Of a stretch of 64,000 nucleotides of DNA, positions 50,222 through 58,891 are shown in pieces. Numbering within the stretch: position 1 is the first letter of the stretch; each line of letters opens with the position of its first letter. The position numbers were made by a program, and so were the translations under genes. Below the pieces are notes generated by a model. That model had not been told where the DNA came from, made no database searches, and was given only the letters and a program-made list of their open reading frames with translations. Origin of the DNA: Polyangia bacterium (GTDB lineage: Bacteria; Myxococcota_A; Polyangia; Nannocystales; Nannocystaceae); assembly GCA_030429545.1 (NCBI GenBank), contig JAUIFF010000001.1, positions 1,151,599-1,215,598 on the forward strand. The letters run 5' to 3'.

Positions 50222-51100
50222 ATGGCCTGGTGGCGAAGAAAAAAAGAACCACTCGAGCGCGGGAAGGGAGACCAAAAAGTCTCGGTACCCCGCGGGTTGT
50301 GGTCCAAATGCGACGGTTGCGGCGAGATTACCTACACGGACGAGTTTGTGCAGAACCTGCGCGTCTGCCCGGTTTGCGGTCACCACCACCCGATGCCGAC
50401 GCACGAACGCATCGCCGCGATGATCGACCCCGAGACCTGGGAGCTTCTCGACACCGAACTCCGCTCGGGCGATCCCCTGCAGTTTGAGGACAAAAAAACC
50501 TACAAGTCGCGGATCGCCAAGGCCGAGCGCAACGCCGGGAGCGGGGATGCGTTCGCCAGCGGCATTGGCAACATCGACGGGGTGCCGGTCAGCGCCGGTT
50601 TTTTTGTGTTTGAGTTCATGGGCGGCTCAATGGGTTCGGTCGTCGGCGAAAAGGTCACGCGGGTCATTGAGCGGGGTGTTGAGCTCAAGCGACCGGTAGT
50701 CCTGTTCTCGGCTTCCGGCGGCGCGCGGATGCAAGAAGGCATCCTCTCGCTTATGCAAATGGCCAAGACTTCGGCGGCTCGCGGGCGTCTGCGCGATGCC
50801 GGGTTGCCCTACATTTCGGTGTGTCTACATCCAACCACCGGTGGGGTCGCGGCCAGCTTTGCCATGCTCGGCGACATCATCCTGACTGAACCGCGGGCCC
50901 TGGTCGGGTTTGCCGGGCCGCGGGTGATCCAGCAGACGATTGGCCAGGAACTCCCCGAGGGGTTTCAGCGGGCCGAATTTCTGCTCGAGCACGGGATGGT
51001 TGATCGGGTTGTTAGCCGGCTCGAGTTGCGCGAGCACATCGGGGCGCTGCTGCGACTTTTGCAAAACACACCGCGGCGCGCAGAAGAAGCTCGGCCTTGA
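50222..51100 (+). CDS. accD: Acetyl-CoA carboxylase carboxyltransferase beta subunit
   Basis: A 292-residue AccD, the beta half of the carboxyltransferase that moves CO2 from biotin to acetyl-CoA. The N-terminal zinc ribbon has four cysteines (CDGC and CPVC), and the crotonase-fold core contains GGSMGSVVGEKV, FSASGGARMQEG, HPTTGGVAASFAMLGD, EPRALVGFAGPRVIQQT and the C-terminal LPEGFQRAEFLLEHGMVD. The ATG at 50222 has GAGGA upstream. The frame is open to 50201. It overlaps folC by four bases (TTGA), the frequently seen accD-folC pair. Confidence 0.97.
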   Translation: MAWWRRKKEPLERGKGDQKVSVPRGLWSKCDGCGEITYTDEFVQNLRVCPVCGHHHPMPTHERIAAMIDPETWELLDTELRSGDPLQFEDKKTYKSRIAKAERNAGSGDAFASGIGNIDGVPVSAGFFVFEFMGGSMGSVVGEKVTRVIERGVELKRPVVLFSASGGARMQEGILSLMQMAKTSAARGRLRDAGLPYISVCLHPTTGGVAASFAMLGDIILTEPRALVGFAGPRVIQQTIGQELPEGFQRAEFLLEHGMVDRVVSRLELREHIGALLRLLQNTPRRAEEARP

Positions 51101-52344
51101 GAAGTTCGTGGCGCGAGGCCTTGTACGCTCGCCGTAGCCTCGGGGTCGAGCTCTCCCTGGCAACGCTCGAACAGGCCTACACCCATCTAGGGAGGCCTCT
51201 ACGTGGGTTGCCGGTGATCCACATTGTCGGGACCAATGGCAAGGGGTCGACCGCGGCGATGGCTGCCCACGGCTTGCGGCACGCGGGCAAACGGGTTGGC
51301 TTGTTTACCAGCCCGCACCTACATCGCCTCAATGAGCGGATCCGGATCGATGGTGAGCCGGTCGCCGACGACCTGCTCGATCAGACATTTGAACGCGTGT
51401 TGCAAGCCGAACACGAGCTGCTGCGGGCCGACAAAATCGGCCGAACACTGACATTTTTTGAGTTGTTGACCCTCGCGGCCTGCCTGCGGTTTAGCCGTAG
51501 CAATGTCGATGTCGCGGTGCTCGAGGCCGGTATGGGTGGCCGCTACGATGCGACCCGGGTGGCGACCTCGAGCGTGACGTTGATCTCGCGGATTGGGCTG
51601 GACCACGAGCACATCCTCGGCCCCGGGTTGGCCGCGATTGCCGGGGAAAAAGCTGCGGTGATACATGCAGGTGCACCTTGTTTTTCAGTTGCCCAGCACC
51701 CCGATGTGGTTCCGGTGATCGAACGTGCGGCAACCACTACCGGGACGGAGCTGACCTGGGTGGAGACAGCAAAGCGGGCCCCCAAAGCACTTCCTGGGGT
51801 CCATCAACGTGAAAATGCGGCACTTGCCCTCGCCGCCGTGCAAACACTTGTATCCGCCGCTGACCTGAGTTGGTTTGACGATGTCAGCTGGCCCGGTCGG
51901 CTCGAGCGGGTGGCGATGGGTGGCGGGACAGTGGTCTTCGACGTCGCCCACAACCCCGACGGCATCGCGACGTTGGTGAACTACTTGCGTATGCACCAAG
52001 TTCCCAATCGAATTCTTGTGTTCGGTTGTATGCGCGACAAGGCCGCAAAACCAATGCTCGCCGGCCTGACCGAAATTGATGCCCCGCTGTGGCTGGCGGC
52101 CTCCCGGACACCCGGGGCTGCCGATGTCGGGGAACTTGCGGATCTTGTGCCAGGGCGGGCCGAGCGTCTGTTTGGCGCAGGCGACCGCCGGTTGCCCGTG
52201 GCAATTCGCGCGGCACTTACCGCAGGTAGCGAAGTCTGTATTTGTGGGTCGTGCTACCTCGTCGGTGAGTTACGTGGGCTCCTGTTGGAGCTCGCGCCCG
52301 AGGCCGACCTTGGAGATCCGCTCGTTCGCCGCAGCCCGAGATAG
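51097..52344 (+). CDS. folC: Folylpolyglutamate synthase / dihydrofolate synthase
   Basis: A 415-residue Mur-ligase-family enzyme that adds glutamate to dihydropteroate and folates. The ATP loop is IVGTNGKGSTAAM. Other signatures are GLFTSPHLHRLNERIRI, LTFFELLTLAA, VLEAGMGGRYDATRV, ISRIGLDHEHILG, the carbamylated-Lys region GEKAAVIHAG and FDVAHNPDGI. The TTG start at 51097 overlaps the accD stop codon, which indicates translational coupling. A TTG start is unusual but the only close option. A palindrome copy (TGCAGGTGCA) lies at 51666. Confidence 0.95.
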   Translation: MRSSWREALYARRSLGVELSLATLEQAYTHLGRPLRGLPVIHIVGTNGKGSTAAMAAHGLRHAGKRVGLFTSPHLHRLNERIRIDGEPVADDLLDQTFERVLQAEHELLRADKIGRTLTFFELLTLAACLRFSRSNVDVAVLEAGMGGRYDATRVATSSVTLISRIGLDHEHILGPGLAAIAGEKAAVIHAGAPCFSVAQHPDVVPVIERAATTTGTELTWVETAKRAPKALPGVHQRENAALALAAVQTLVSAADLSWFDDVSWPGRLERVAMGGGTVVFDVAHNPDGIATLVNYLRMHQVPNRILVFGCMRDKAAKPMLAGLTEIDAPLWLAASRTPGAADVGELADLVPGRAERLFGAGDRRLPVAIRAALTAGSEVCICGSCYLVGELRGLLLELAPEADLGDPLVRRSPR

Positions 52345-52359
52345 GTGTACCAGCAACGG

Positions 52360-54171
52360 TCACGCATCAAAGCGTGCCTGAACGATCCACTGGTTGGAGG
52401 TCTGTGGGCCAACTTCGACATGGGTGAGCAACGTGAACGGGCGTTCGGCGGCAACTTTTTTGAGCACCGCAAGGGCCTGCTCGGCACTGTCGTTGCGGAA
52501 GTGTTCGTGGCGGGCACTCGATCGCTCCCCGCGGTGGGACTGTTTTTGCGTGCGTGCCAGGCCAAAAGCGACGTTGTCAACGATCGTGAGGACACCACCC
52601 GCGGGCAACATCTCAACGATCGTTGTAAGTGCATGATCTGGGTTGTGGAGGTGGTTCCAGCTGCGCAAGATCAGCACGTGGTCAAACCGGCCGTGCACGT
52701 CGGGGTCGAGCTGCTCGGCGGTCATCGGGTGGAGTTTGGCCCAGGGCCAACGCTTGGCCAGTTGTTGTAGGTGGTTGGCATCTGGGTCGATACCGACATA
52801 GTCGACGCAACCCGACCGCACCCGCTCGGCCCATAGGTCGGCGTAGGGGCCCTCACCGCAACCGACATCTAAAACCCGCCCCTCGACCCCGGCAATGGTT
52901 GTGCGTACATGTTGATCGTCGCGGGTAAACACATCGTCGAGCAGGGGCTCAAACAAACCGGTACAACCAGCTTGGTGCTCGCACCCGGTGCACAACGCAC
53001 TGCGTTTGAGCTTGACGAGATCACGGGCGAAGTCCGTGGGTGCCGGCTTGCGACTCACGTCGTAGTAGATCTGTCCGAGGTCGTGTTTGATGACATGGAG
53101 TTCGCCGTCGGAGAAGTCGCGGGTGTCGGCCCGAAACCGGGCGAGCCGACCGGCGTTGCGGACAAACAACGAACGCCCACGCTCCCACGGGGTGATCCCA
53201 AGGCCCTGTTTTAAAGGACATGCATCCGCGGACCCGCCTTCGCGGACATCGACGAGCGTGTAGTTGTAGGAGTTGGCCCGTGGCCGGTTGTGGACCGGCC
53301 GCAGTTCAGCGTCGCCGAACGCTTCGTAGTAACCGTTGTAGAGACCGGGGCAGGGCCCGCGCAGGGCACACCCCTCGCACGCCGGTGGGTGTTGCTTGTT
53401 GAGGTCGTCGACCGGAAAAAAGTCGGGCTCGCCAACCTCGATCATCGTTCGGTAGGCGTGGGTTTTGAGGTCGTCGTAGAGGTGCTCCAAACCCGGCAGC
53501 AGGCACAGGGGGATCGCACCATGGGCAAACCGAGGTCCAGTTGGGCCGGCCTTGGCTTGGCCGTGGGCGATCGCCTCGCGCACGCGTTTGGCGACGTGGC
53601 TGACATCGGGCATGAGATGGCGAAACAACTGGTTGCCGCCGCCCTTGGGTTCGACCATCGAAAATTTGATAAGGAGATCGGGGTAGGGCAGCAGCGTGTC
53701 GACGAGACCGATGAGGTGGTCGACGTTGTGCCGGGTGATCACGCAATTGACACTCAGATCGATCCCGCGGCCGCTGAGGTTCTTGAGCGCTGCCATCGCG
53801 TGGTCGTAGCCATTGCTACGCACCATCAGGTTGTGGACCTTCGCCGAGCCTCCGTGCAGCGATAGGTAGACATAGCGCAGCCGTTGCTCGAGCAGTTTTT
53901 CGACCACGTCCGGGTAGGCGAGCATCTGGCCGTTGGTGACCAGGCCAAAGTCGAGGTCGAGCGAGGCCGTGAGTTTGGCCCAGTGCAGGAGTTCGGGGCG
54001 GATCGTTGGTTCTCCGCCCGACAGCACCACCATGCTGTGCCCAAGTTCGGCCGCGCGGTGGATCTTGCGATCGATCTCCGCGGTTGGGCCGTCGATATGC
54101 CGGATATCGAGGGTGTGGCAAAAGCTGCAATTCTCGTTGCAGGCGTAGCCGACTTTGATCAACGCCTTCAT
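52360..54171 (-). CDS. Radical SAM enzyme fused to a class I methyltransferase
   Basis: A 603-residue fusion. The N-terminal radical SAM domain has the [4Fe-4S] motif CNENCSFC (Cys11, 15, 18), the SAM-binding SGGEPT and the strand YVYLSLHGGSAKVH. Two further cysteine groups follow: CEGCALRGPC near 267 and CTGCEHQAGC near 395, which suggests SPASM-like auxiliary clusters. The C-terminal 190 residues are a SAM methyltransferase (VLDVGCGEGPYADLWAERV, DYVGIDPDANHL, DHVLILRSWNHLHNPDHAL). Auxiliary clusters point to peptide substrates. The fusion suggests that one protein makes both the radical step and a methylation. It is divergent from the Tat-protein/radical SAM/HExxH operon. The ATG at 54171 starts right before the cluster motif. 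A palindrome copy lies at 52624. Confidence 0.85.
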   Translation of the reverse strand: MKALIKVGYACNENCSFCHTLDIRHIDGPTAEIDRKIHRAAELGHSMVVLSGGEPTIRPELLHWAKLTASLDLDFGLVTNGQMLAYPDVVEKLLEQRLRYVYLSLHGGSAKVHNLMVRSNGYDHAMAALKNLSGRGIDLSVNCVITRHNVDHLIGLVDTLLPYPDLLIKFSMVEPKGGGNQLFRHLMPDVSHVAKRVREAIAHGQAKAGPTGPRFAHGAIPLCLLPGLEHLYDDLKTHAYRTMIEVGEPDFFPVDDLNKQHPPACEGCALRGPCPGLYNGYYEAFGDAELRPVHNRPRANSYNYTLVDVREGGSADACPLKQGLGITPWERGRSLFVRNAGRLARFRADTRDFSDGELHVIKHDLGQIYYDVSRKPAPTDFARDLVKLKRSALCTGCEHQAGCTGLFEPLLDDVFTRDDQHVRTTIAGVEGRVLDVGCGEGPYADLWAERVRSGCVDYVGIDPDANHLQQLAKRWPWAKLHPMTAEQLDPDVHGRFDHVLILRSWNHLHNPDHALTTIVEMLPAGGVLTIVDNVAFGLARTQKQSHRGERSSARHEHFRNDSAEQALAVLKKVAAERPFTLLTHVEVGPQTSNQWIVQARFDA

Positions 54172-54345
54172 CGCGCCCCCGCAGGGTAGCCGATTCGCAC
54201 GCTCGGCACGCCAAAGTTGAGCCTGGTGCCACGCGGGGCTTCTCGCATCGGGCGGTTTTTTCTGGCGGATTCGAGCCGGCTTTGTCCGGCAGAAGGTTGA
54301 CGCGGGCGGACTCCCCGCAGTAGCCTCATGACGCTAGGGGGCGCC

Positions 54346-54903
54346 ATGTCTCAGAAACAAAAAATGAACGTCGGACGACGCCAGGTTCTCGTTTCACTCG
54401 GAGCTTTTGCTTCGCTCGCCGCTGTTGCTGGCGTGGCGACAAATGCACAAGCTCTCGGCAAACCGGTCCCGCCGACCGACGAGCCAACTTCGCAACCTGA
54501 GGAGGTTGTCGCCGCGGCGAAACTTCCCGATTCCCCCCTCGGCAAAACCCTTCCACACGGGGCCAAACTGGGTTCGTGGACCATCGAGCGGGTGCTCCCC
54601 GTCACCCTTGGTGCGATACCTGTGGTCATGCGTACGGCCGCCGGGGACCGCTTTCAGGTCGATATTCTCGCCCGCGACTTTGCTGAGGGCAGTGCCCAGG
54701 GCGTTGCAAATACATCCAAACTGAGCCTGTTTATCGCCAACAACGGTTCTGGTGCATGTGCAACGTCTGAAGAGCAGGGGCTCGGGGCCATGTTGCTCGG
54801 GCGTTACCTCGCCATGTGTGAAGCTCGCGGGATGAAGTCCCCCAAATTGCTCACCCACGCGGTCCGCAACTCGCGGTATCCCCGTGGCAACTTCATGGCG
54901 TGA
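54346..54903 (+). CDS. Tat-signal protein encoded with radical SAM genes
   Basis: A 185-residue protein with a twin-arginine signal: VGRRQVLVSLGAFASLAAVA, cleavage probably after NAQA. A Pro/Thr linker leads to a compact domain (DSPLGKTLPHGAKLGSWTIE, PVTLGAIPVVMRTAAGDRFQ, LSLFIANNGSGACATSEEQG, LLGRYLAMCEARG) and a basic, Asn/Arg/Tyr-rich tail (HAVRNSRYPRGNFMA). It has two cysteines. I do not recognise a family. Export by Tat usually means folding or cofactor loading in the cytoplasm, which would suit a protein that is modified before export. The next gene starts at GTGA inside its stop codon. It may be the substrate or partner of the radical SAM and HExxH enzymes. Palindrome copies: 54705 and 54753. 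Confidence 0.65.
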   Translation: MSQKQKMNVGRRQVLVSLGAFASLAAVAGVATNAQALGKPVPPTDEPTSQPEEVVAAAKLPDSPLGKTLPHGAKLGSWTIERVLPVTLGAIPVVMRTAAGDRFQVDILARDFAEGSAQGVANTSKLSLFIANNGSGACATSEEQGLGAMLLGRYLAMCEARGMKSPKLLTHAVRNSRYPRGNFMA

Positions 54904-55898
54904 GTCAAGCTCCAGCAAACCAGGCGCGCAGTCGTTGTACTGTGCGCCTTTCGCTTGCCTGCACCAATCGCTGCCTGTTCTGCGCCCAGCACGGACTTGA
55001 GCAATCCGCGGGTGAGGATGCCGTCGAGAGCATTTACGCACGGATTGACGCGGGGCGGGCGAAGACCAACGAGATCACGCTGACCGGTGGTGAGCCCAGC
55101 TCGCTGTTAAACCTTGGGGAGATCATTGCCTATGCAAGGAGTGCCGGCTTTAAGAAAATTGGCCTGCAAACCAACGGCAGCGGGTTGAGCCACAGCGTGC
55201 TCAAAGAACTCGCGGAAGCGGGATTGAGCGACCTTCACCTCTCGCTCCATGGTGCCACCGCTGAGGTGCACGACTACCACGTTGGTGTCCCAGGGGCATT
55301 TGCCCGCATCTTAGCGGTGTTCAAGTCGGCGGCGAGCCTCGGCGTTGTGGTGGTTGTGTCGACGGTGTTGACCCGCTCCAACTCGCGGGTGCTCAGCGGC
55401 CTTCCGAGATTGTTGCAACAGCATCGAGTTCGGGCGTGGATGTTGCGTGTTGTGCGGGTTTCCGGTCGAGCGGCACAGCGCTTCGACGCGACGGTGCCGC
55501 GGTTGGGCATGGTGTTGCCTTCGGCCCTACACGCGATGTCCGTGGCGCAACGCCATCGCCTAGCTGCGTTTATCGACGGGGCGCCACTTTGCCTGCTCGG
55601 ACCGTTCGCCAACCGGGCGATCGCCGGCGACGGCGGGGGCTCCTATGCCGAGAGTTGTTCGTCGTGCTCCGTCCGTGCTCGATGTCCCGGATTCGACAGT
55701 CACTACCTCGAGCGGTTTTCAGGCGAGGAAGCAGCGCCCCGTAACGCCCCCTCGCAGGTGGCTGAGCTCGGGAGTGGGGGGCAGAACCTGCTGCGCATGT
55801 TCGTTGGGATCGGCGAGCAGGCTCGCATTCCAGTTCGTAGCCACACAGCCAAGGCACACCGCGAGGCGAGGCATGCCCTGCCGGTGCTCCGTGGCTGA
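54900..55898 (+). CDS. Radical SAM protein with SPASM-like C terminus
   Basis: A 332-residue radical SAM enzyme. The cluster motif is CTNRCLFC (Cys21, 25, 28), the SAM-binding motif is LTGGEPSSL, and later strands follow (KIGLQTNGSGL, SDLHLSLHGATAEVHDYHVG). A C-terminal cysteine group, CSSCSVRARCPGF (about 252-261), resembles CEGCALRGPC in the methyltransferase fusion, so the two enzymes are related. The GTG start overlaps the Tat-protein stop by three bases (GTGA). It probably acts on a peptide or protein, and the neighbouring Tat protein is the nearest candidate. Confidence 0.85.
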   Translation: MSQAPANQARSRCTVRLSLACTNRCLFCAQHGLEQSAGEDAVESIYARIDAGRAKTNEITLTGGEPSSLLNLGEIIAYARSAGFKKIGLQTNGSGLSHSVLKELAEAGLSDLHLSLHGATAEVHDYHVGVPGAFARILAVFKSAASLGVVVVVSTVLTRSNSRVLSGLPRLLQQHRVRAWMLRVVRVSGRAAQRFDATVPRLGMVLPSALHAMSVAQRHRLAAFIDGAPLCLLGPFANRAIAGDGGGSYAESCSSCSVRARCPGFDSHYLERFSGEEAAPRNAPSQVAELGSGGQNLLRMFVGIGEQARIPVRSHTAKAHREARHALPVLRG

Positions 55899-55904
55899 CA
55901 AAAC

Positions 55905-57101
55905 ATGTATGTGCAGTCGATGAGCTTTGTTCCCAGCGATATCACGATTCCCGAGGCCCGCTCGCAGACGGCGCGAAAAGTTCTTTCCGCGGCGATTCGG
56001 CGGGTGCTTGGTGACCTGTCGCGGCTGCCGGTCTCCCGGGCAAATCCCGCAGTTCGGCGGGCGCATCAGCAGTTTGCGCGGGTTGTTGGCCAGTTGCTGC
56101 GAAGCCAGCCCGGCGCGGTGGCGAGTGTGCTCAGGCGCCCAAACATCGGTGGGTTGGTCAGGACGCTGCGTTCGTGCCCGCGGCCGGGCGTCGACGAAAA
56201 TCAGCTGTTTGTGGAACTCCATGCGACAACGGTTGTCGAGTTGGCGATCGCTGGCGCGCTCGTGGAGCCCTACGTTTTAGAGCTTGTACCTGCAAAGATT
56301 TTGAGCTTGGGCGCACAGCAAGTGTTCGTGTCTCCGCCCGGGGTACGACAAGCCCGTGTCGATAAATCCGGGGTGACCTACGTGTGCGAGGGCGCGACGA
56401 CCATCCCATTTACCCGCCAGGTCGATGTCTATGCACCGATTGCGGGGTCTCAGATTGTCCTGGCCTTGGCCGATAACAATCCGCTTTCAGACTTCGAGGC
56501 CCACCCAGACAAGCAGGGGAACCAGATCGATCTCGGCGACCGGCCGGCGACAGCTTGGACGGAGTCGTTGGCCGGAGCCCTGGGCACGATCGGGCGCCTT
56601 CTTCCGGAGCTTCGCGGCGAGATTGAGCTGTTTATCCACCAGATCGTGCCGGTGGGTTTTGATGCACAGCGCCACCTTTCGGCCTCGTACCAAGAAGCCA
56701 TCGGCACCATCTACCTCACGCTTCATCCCCAACCCATGACCATGGTCGAGGCGGTGATTCACGAGTTCTCGCACAACAAGATCAACGCCCTGTTCGAGGT
56801 CGATCGCGTGCTCGAGAATGCTTTTTCTCCGCTGTTTCGTTCGCCGATCCGCCCCGACCCGCGGCCGCTACATGGGATTTTGTTGGCAGTACATGCTTTT
56901 TTGCCGGTGGCACGGCTCTACGAGAAGTTGCTGGCCGAACACGACCATCCAGATCTCCGCCGGCGGTTTGGCGATATCGTGCGCAAAAACCACGACGGAG
57001 CGCAGGTCTTGCTCGAGCATGCGGTCCCGACTGCGGTCGGCTGCGGGGTACTCGATGAAATCTCCCGCTGGGACACATATTTCGCGAGTTGGCGAAATTA
57101 G
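55905..57101 (+). CDS. HExxH putative peptide beta-hydroxylase-like protein
   Basis: A 398-residue protein with HEFSHNK (HExxH at His286-His290) in the context VEAVIHEFSHNKINALFEVD. The later stretch FSPLFRSPIRPDPRPLHGIL then LAVHAFLPVARLYEKLL matches the HExxH proteins that modify RiPP precursors, called alpha-ketoglutarate-HExxH peptide beta-hydroxylases. Genes of this family often lie next to radical SAM genes. The start could be the ATG at 55905 or 55920. It lies six bases after the radical SAM stop, so the three genes form one operon. Palindrome copies: 55906 (over the start codon) and 56285. A terminator follows. Confidence 0.75.
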   Translation: MYVQSMSFVPSDITIPEARSQTARKVLSAAIRRVLGDLSRLPVSRANPAVRRAHQQFARVVGQLLRSQPGAVASVLRRPNIGGLVRTLRSCPRPGVDENQLFVELHATTVVELAIAGALVEPYVLELVPAKILSLGAQQVFVSPPGVRQARVDKSGVTYVCEGATTIPFTRQVDVYAPIAGSQIVLALADNNPLSDFEAHPDKQGNQIDLGDRPATAWTESLAGALGTIGRLLPELRGEIELFIHQIVPVGFDAQRHLSASYQEAIGTIYLTLHPQPMTMVEAVIHEFSHNKINALFEVDRVLENAFSPLFRSPIRPDPRPLHGILLAVHAFLPVARLYEKLLAEHDHPDLRRRFGDIVRKNHDGAQVLLEHAVPTAVGCGVLDEISRWDTYFASWRN

Positions 57102-57149
57102 ATTGCCGATGCACTGATTTCTGGGAACTTGTGTTCCTGCGGACAACAA

Positions 57150-57176
57150 AAAAAGCGGGCATAAAGCCCGCTTTTT
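57150..57176. terminator. Bidirectional Rho-independent terminator
   Basis: AAAAAGCGGGC (57150-57160) pairs perfectly with GCCCGCTTTTT (57166-57176) around ATAAA. It has an A-run before and a T-run after, so it can stop transcription of both the plus-strand peptide-modification operon and the minus-strand MopE-like gene. Confidence 0.9.
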
Positions 57177-57193
57177 GGCATCTGTGGAGATGC

Positions 57194-58639
57194 TTAGTTG
57201 TCGACGCGCCGGACACCTAGGCGGTACGCGCTGCAGGTGTTGGGGCTGTTGACGCGGAACACCCGGATGTAAACTTTGTTGGGCCAGTTGACCTGCTTGG
57301 TGAACACACTGTCGAACTGCGGCGGTGGGCCGGGGTTTATGTCCTGGGTGTTGAAGATGTCGAAGAACCACCATTCGAGTGCCGGTGGGTTGGTCTGATT
57401 GGCGGCAAGGTCCTGCGCCCAAGCAGTGCCGTCGCAGTCGCGGTAGACCTCAAACCGGTAATCGCCCATGCCGGGGCCTTCGTTGAGCTGGAAGTCGACC
57501 TGGATCTGGCCGTTGGTCGGGCGCACGCCACCGTTCATCTCTGGGAACTCAACCCAGTACCAGTCTTCGCGGCCGGCACCCTTGCCATTGTCGATTTCGG
57601 GGATGACACCCAAAACCAGGTCTTCGCCAGAGATCTCCTGCCCTTCGCCAACAACTCCGAGGTAGCCCGGGATGTCGTCACTGCACTCGGCCAAGCTGAA
57701 GTTGCGCGAGGTGCCCTCGCACTCACAGCCGTTGCCGGGATCTTCGTCGATGTCGAAGTACTGCTCGAGGCAGGTGTTGACTTTGCAGCCATCCTGGCCG
57801 ACCTGCTCAACGTCGCAGATCCAGCCATCGATCGGATTGACGTTCTCGCCGTAGGGGGGCTCGGCGTTTGGAGGCGGACACATTTCGTCGGCGGGCAGAG
57901 GATCGATCTCGCCGGCACAGTTTTGGGCGATGCCGTCGCACAGCTCGACCTCGTCATCCGCACCCACGCCCGCGTTGTTATCGTCGCAGTCTGGGCCCTG
58001 CTTGTTGTCGTCGTAGGCGTCGCAGTTCACCCAATAGTCGTCCATGTCGACATCGGCACAGTTGGCGCAGCCATCGGGTGTGAAGTTGTTCGGGTCGTTG
58101 TCGTCGCAGTCGGGCTCGGGCTTGTCGTCCGGGTAGGTGTCGCAGCCAACCCACGCGCCGTCCATATCGGCGTCCATGCATGTCGCACAGGCGTCGTCAC
58201 TCCAGACATAGGGGTTGCTGTCATCACAGTCGGGGCCGTTGTCGCAGTTCGCCCCGTACCCGTCCTGGTCTCCGTCGATGCAATCTTGACTTGTCGTCGA
58301 GGGATCAGTGTCGGTCGGATCGGTCGTGGCATCCGTTGGATCCGTCGGATCCATTGTCGTCGGATCTGTCTCGGAGTCGCTGGTTGTCGGACCTTCTGTC
58401 GTTGGGTTGGTCGAAGAACTACTGTCTGACGAAGACGACATCGACCCACCACTGCCATCTTCAGTGGTTTCGGTCGTCTCTCCATCCGTCGTCGTTGTCG
58501 GCGCTGTTGTGCCGGTTGTCGACGTCGGGTTGAAGGTGTCGCTAGCGGTCGCAGTTTCCTCGCCGCCGCCGCAGCCGACCAGGATTAGAGACAAAGCGAA
58601 ACCAAGTTGTGTGGGTGCGACCTGAGATTTGAACACCAT
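57194..58639 (-). CDS. MopE-like metal-binding-repeat lipoprotein
   Basis: A 481-residue lipoprotein (MVFKSQVAPTQLG, lipobox LILVGC). A Thr/Ser/Asp linker of about 110 residues precedes MopE-type repeats (DGDQDGYGANCDNGPDCDD, DADMDGAWVGCDTYPDD, DVDMDDYWVNCDAYDDN), which have acidic loops suited to Ca2+ or Cu binding. A cysteine-rich bridge (PEPDCDDNDPN, CDGIAQNCAGEID) leads to a C-terminal beta-sandwich-like domain of 170 residues (DWYWVEFPEMNGGV, PNKVYIRVFRVNSPNTCSAY). It is probably a surface protein. The ATG at 58639 begins the signal peptide. The frame is open to 58693. Confidence 0.8.
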   Translation of the reverse strand: MVFKSQVAPTQLGFALSLILVGCGGGEETATASDTFNPTSTTGTTAPTTTTDGETTETTEDGSGGSMSSSSDSSSSTNPTTEGPTTSDSETDPTTMDPTDPTDATTDPTDTDPSTTSQDCIDGDQDGYGANCDNGPDCDDSNPYVWSDDACATCMDADMDGAWVGCDTYPDDKPEPDCDDNDPNNFTPDGCANCADVDMDDYWVNCDAYDDNKQGPDCDDNNAGVGADDEVELCDGIAQNCAGEIDPLPADEMCPPPNAEPPYGENVNPIDGWICDVEQVGQDGCKVNTCLEQYFDIDEDPGNGCECEGTSRNFSLAECSDDIPGYLGVVGEGQEISGEDLVLGVIPEIDNGKGAGREDWYWVEFPEMNGGVRPTNGQIQVDFQLNEGPGMGDYRFEVYRDCDGTAWAQDLAANQTNPPALEWWFFDIFNTQDINPGPPPQFDSVFTKQVNWPNKVYIRVFRVNSPNTCSAYRLGVRRVDN

Positions 58640-58891
58640 CACCGTTACCCTCCACGTGTATGCGGGACCGTCGCCAGTGTACACCGCACCCAAAAAAAAT
58701 GTTGCTCAATCGAGGTTTCTGGGCCGCGCGAGACTGGTCCTGATCTTTCTTGCCGCCGGGGGGCGAGCCCATGCGAATCCCGTGCATTTCGCAATTTCGA
58801 CCTCGAGAACCTATCTGAGAGGGATCCGAGGCGAGCCTGGCCGCGCGTGCCGGCCTCCCGTGTCGCGTGTGGGGAGACACCATATCGGAGA
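58640..58891. other. Spacer between lipoprotein and membrane-protein genes
   Basis: This is the region between two minus-strand genes (58640-58891) and should include the promoter of the MopE-like gene. I see no hairpin, repeat or short gene that can be supported. Open frames on either strand lack ribosome sites and family features. Confidence 0.4.
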
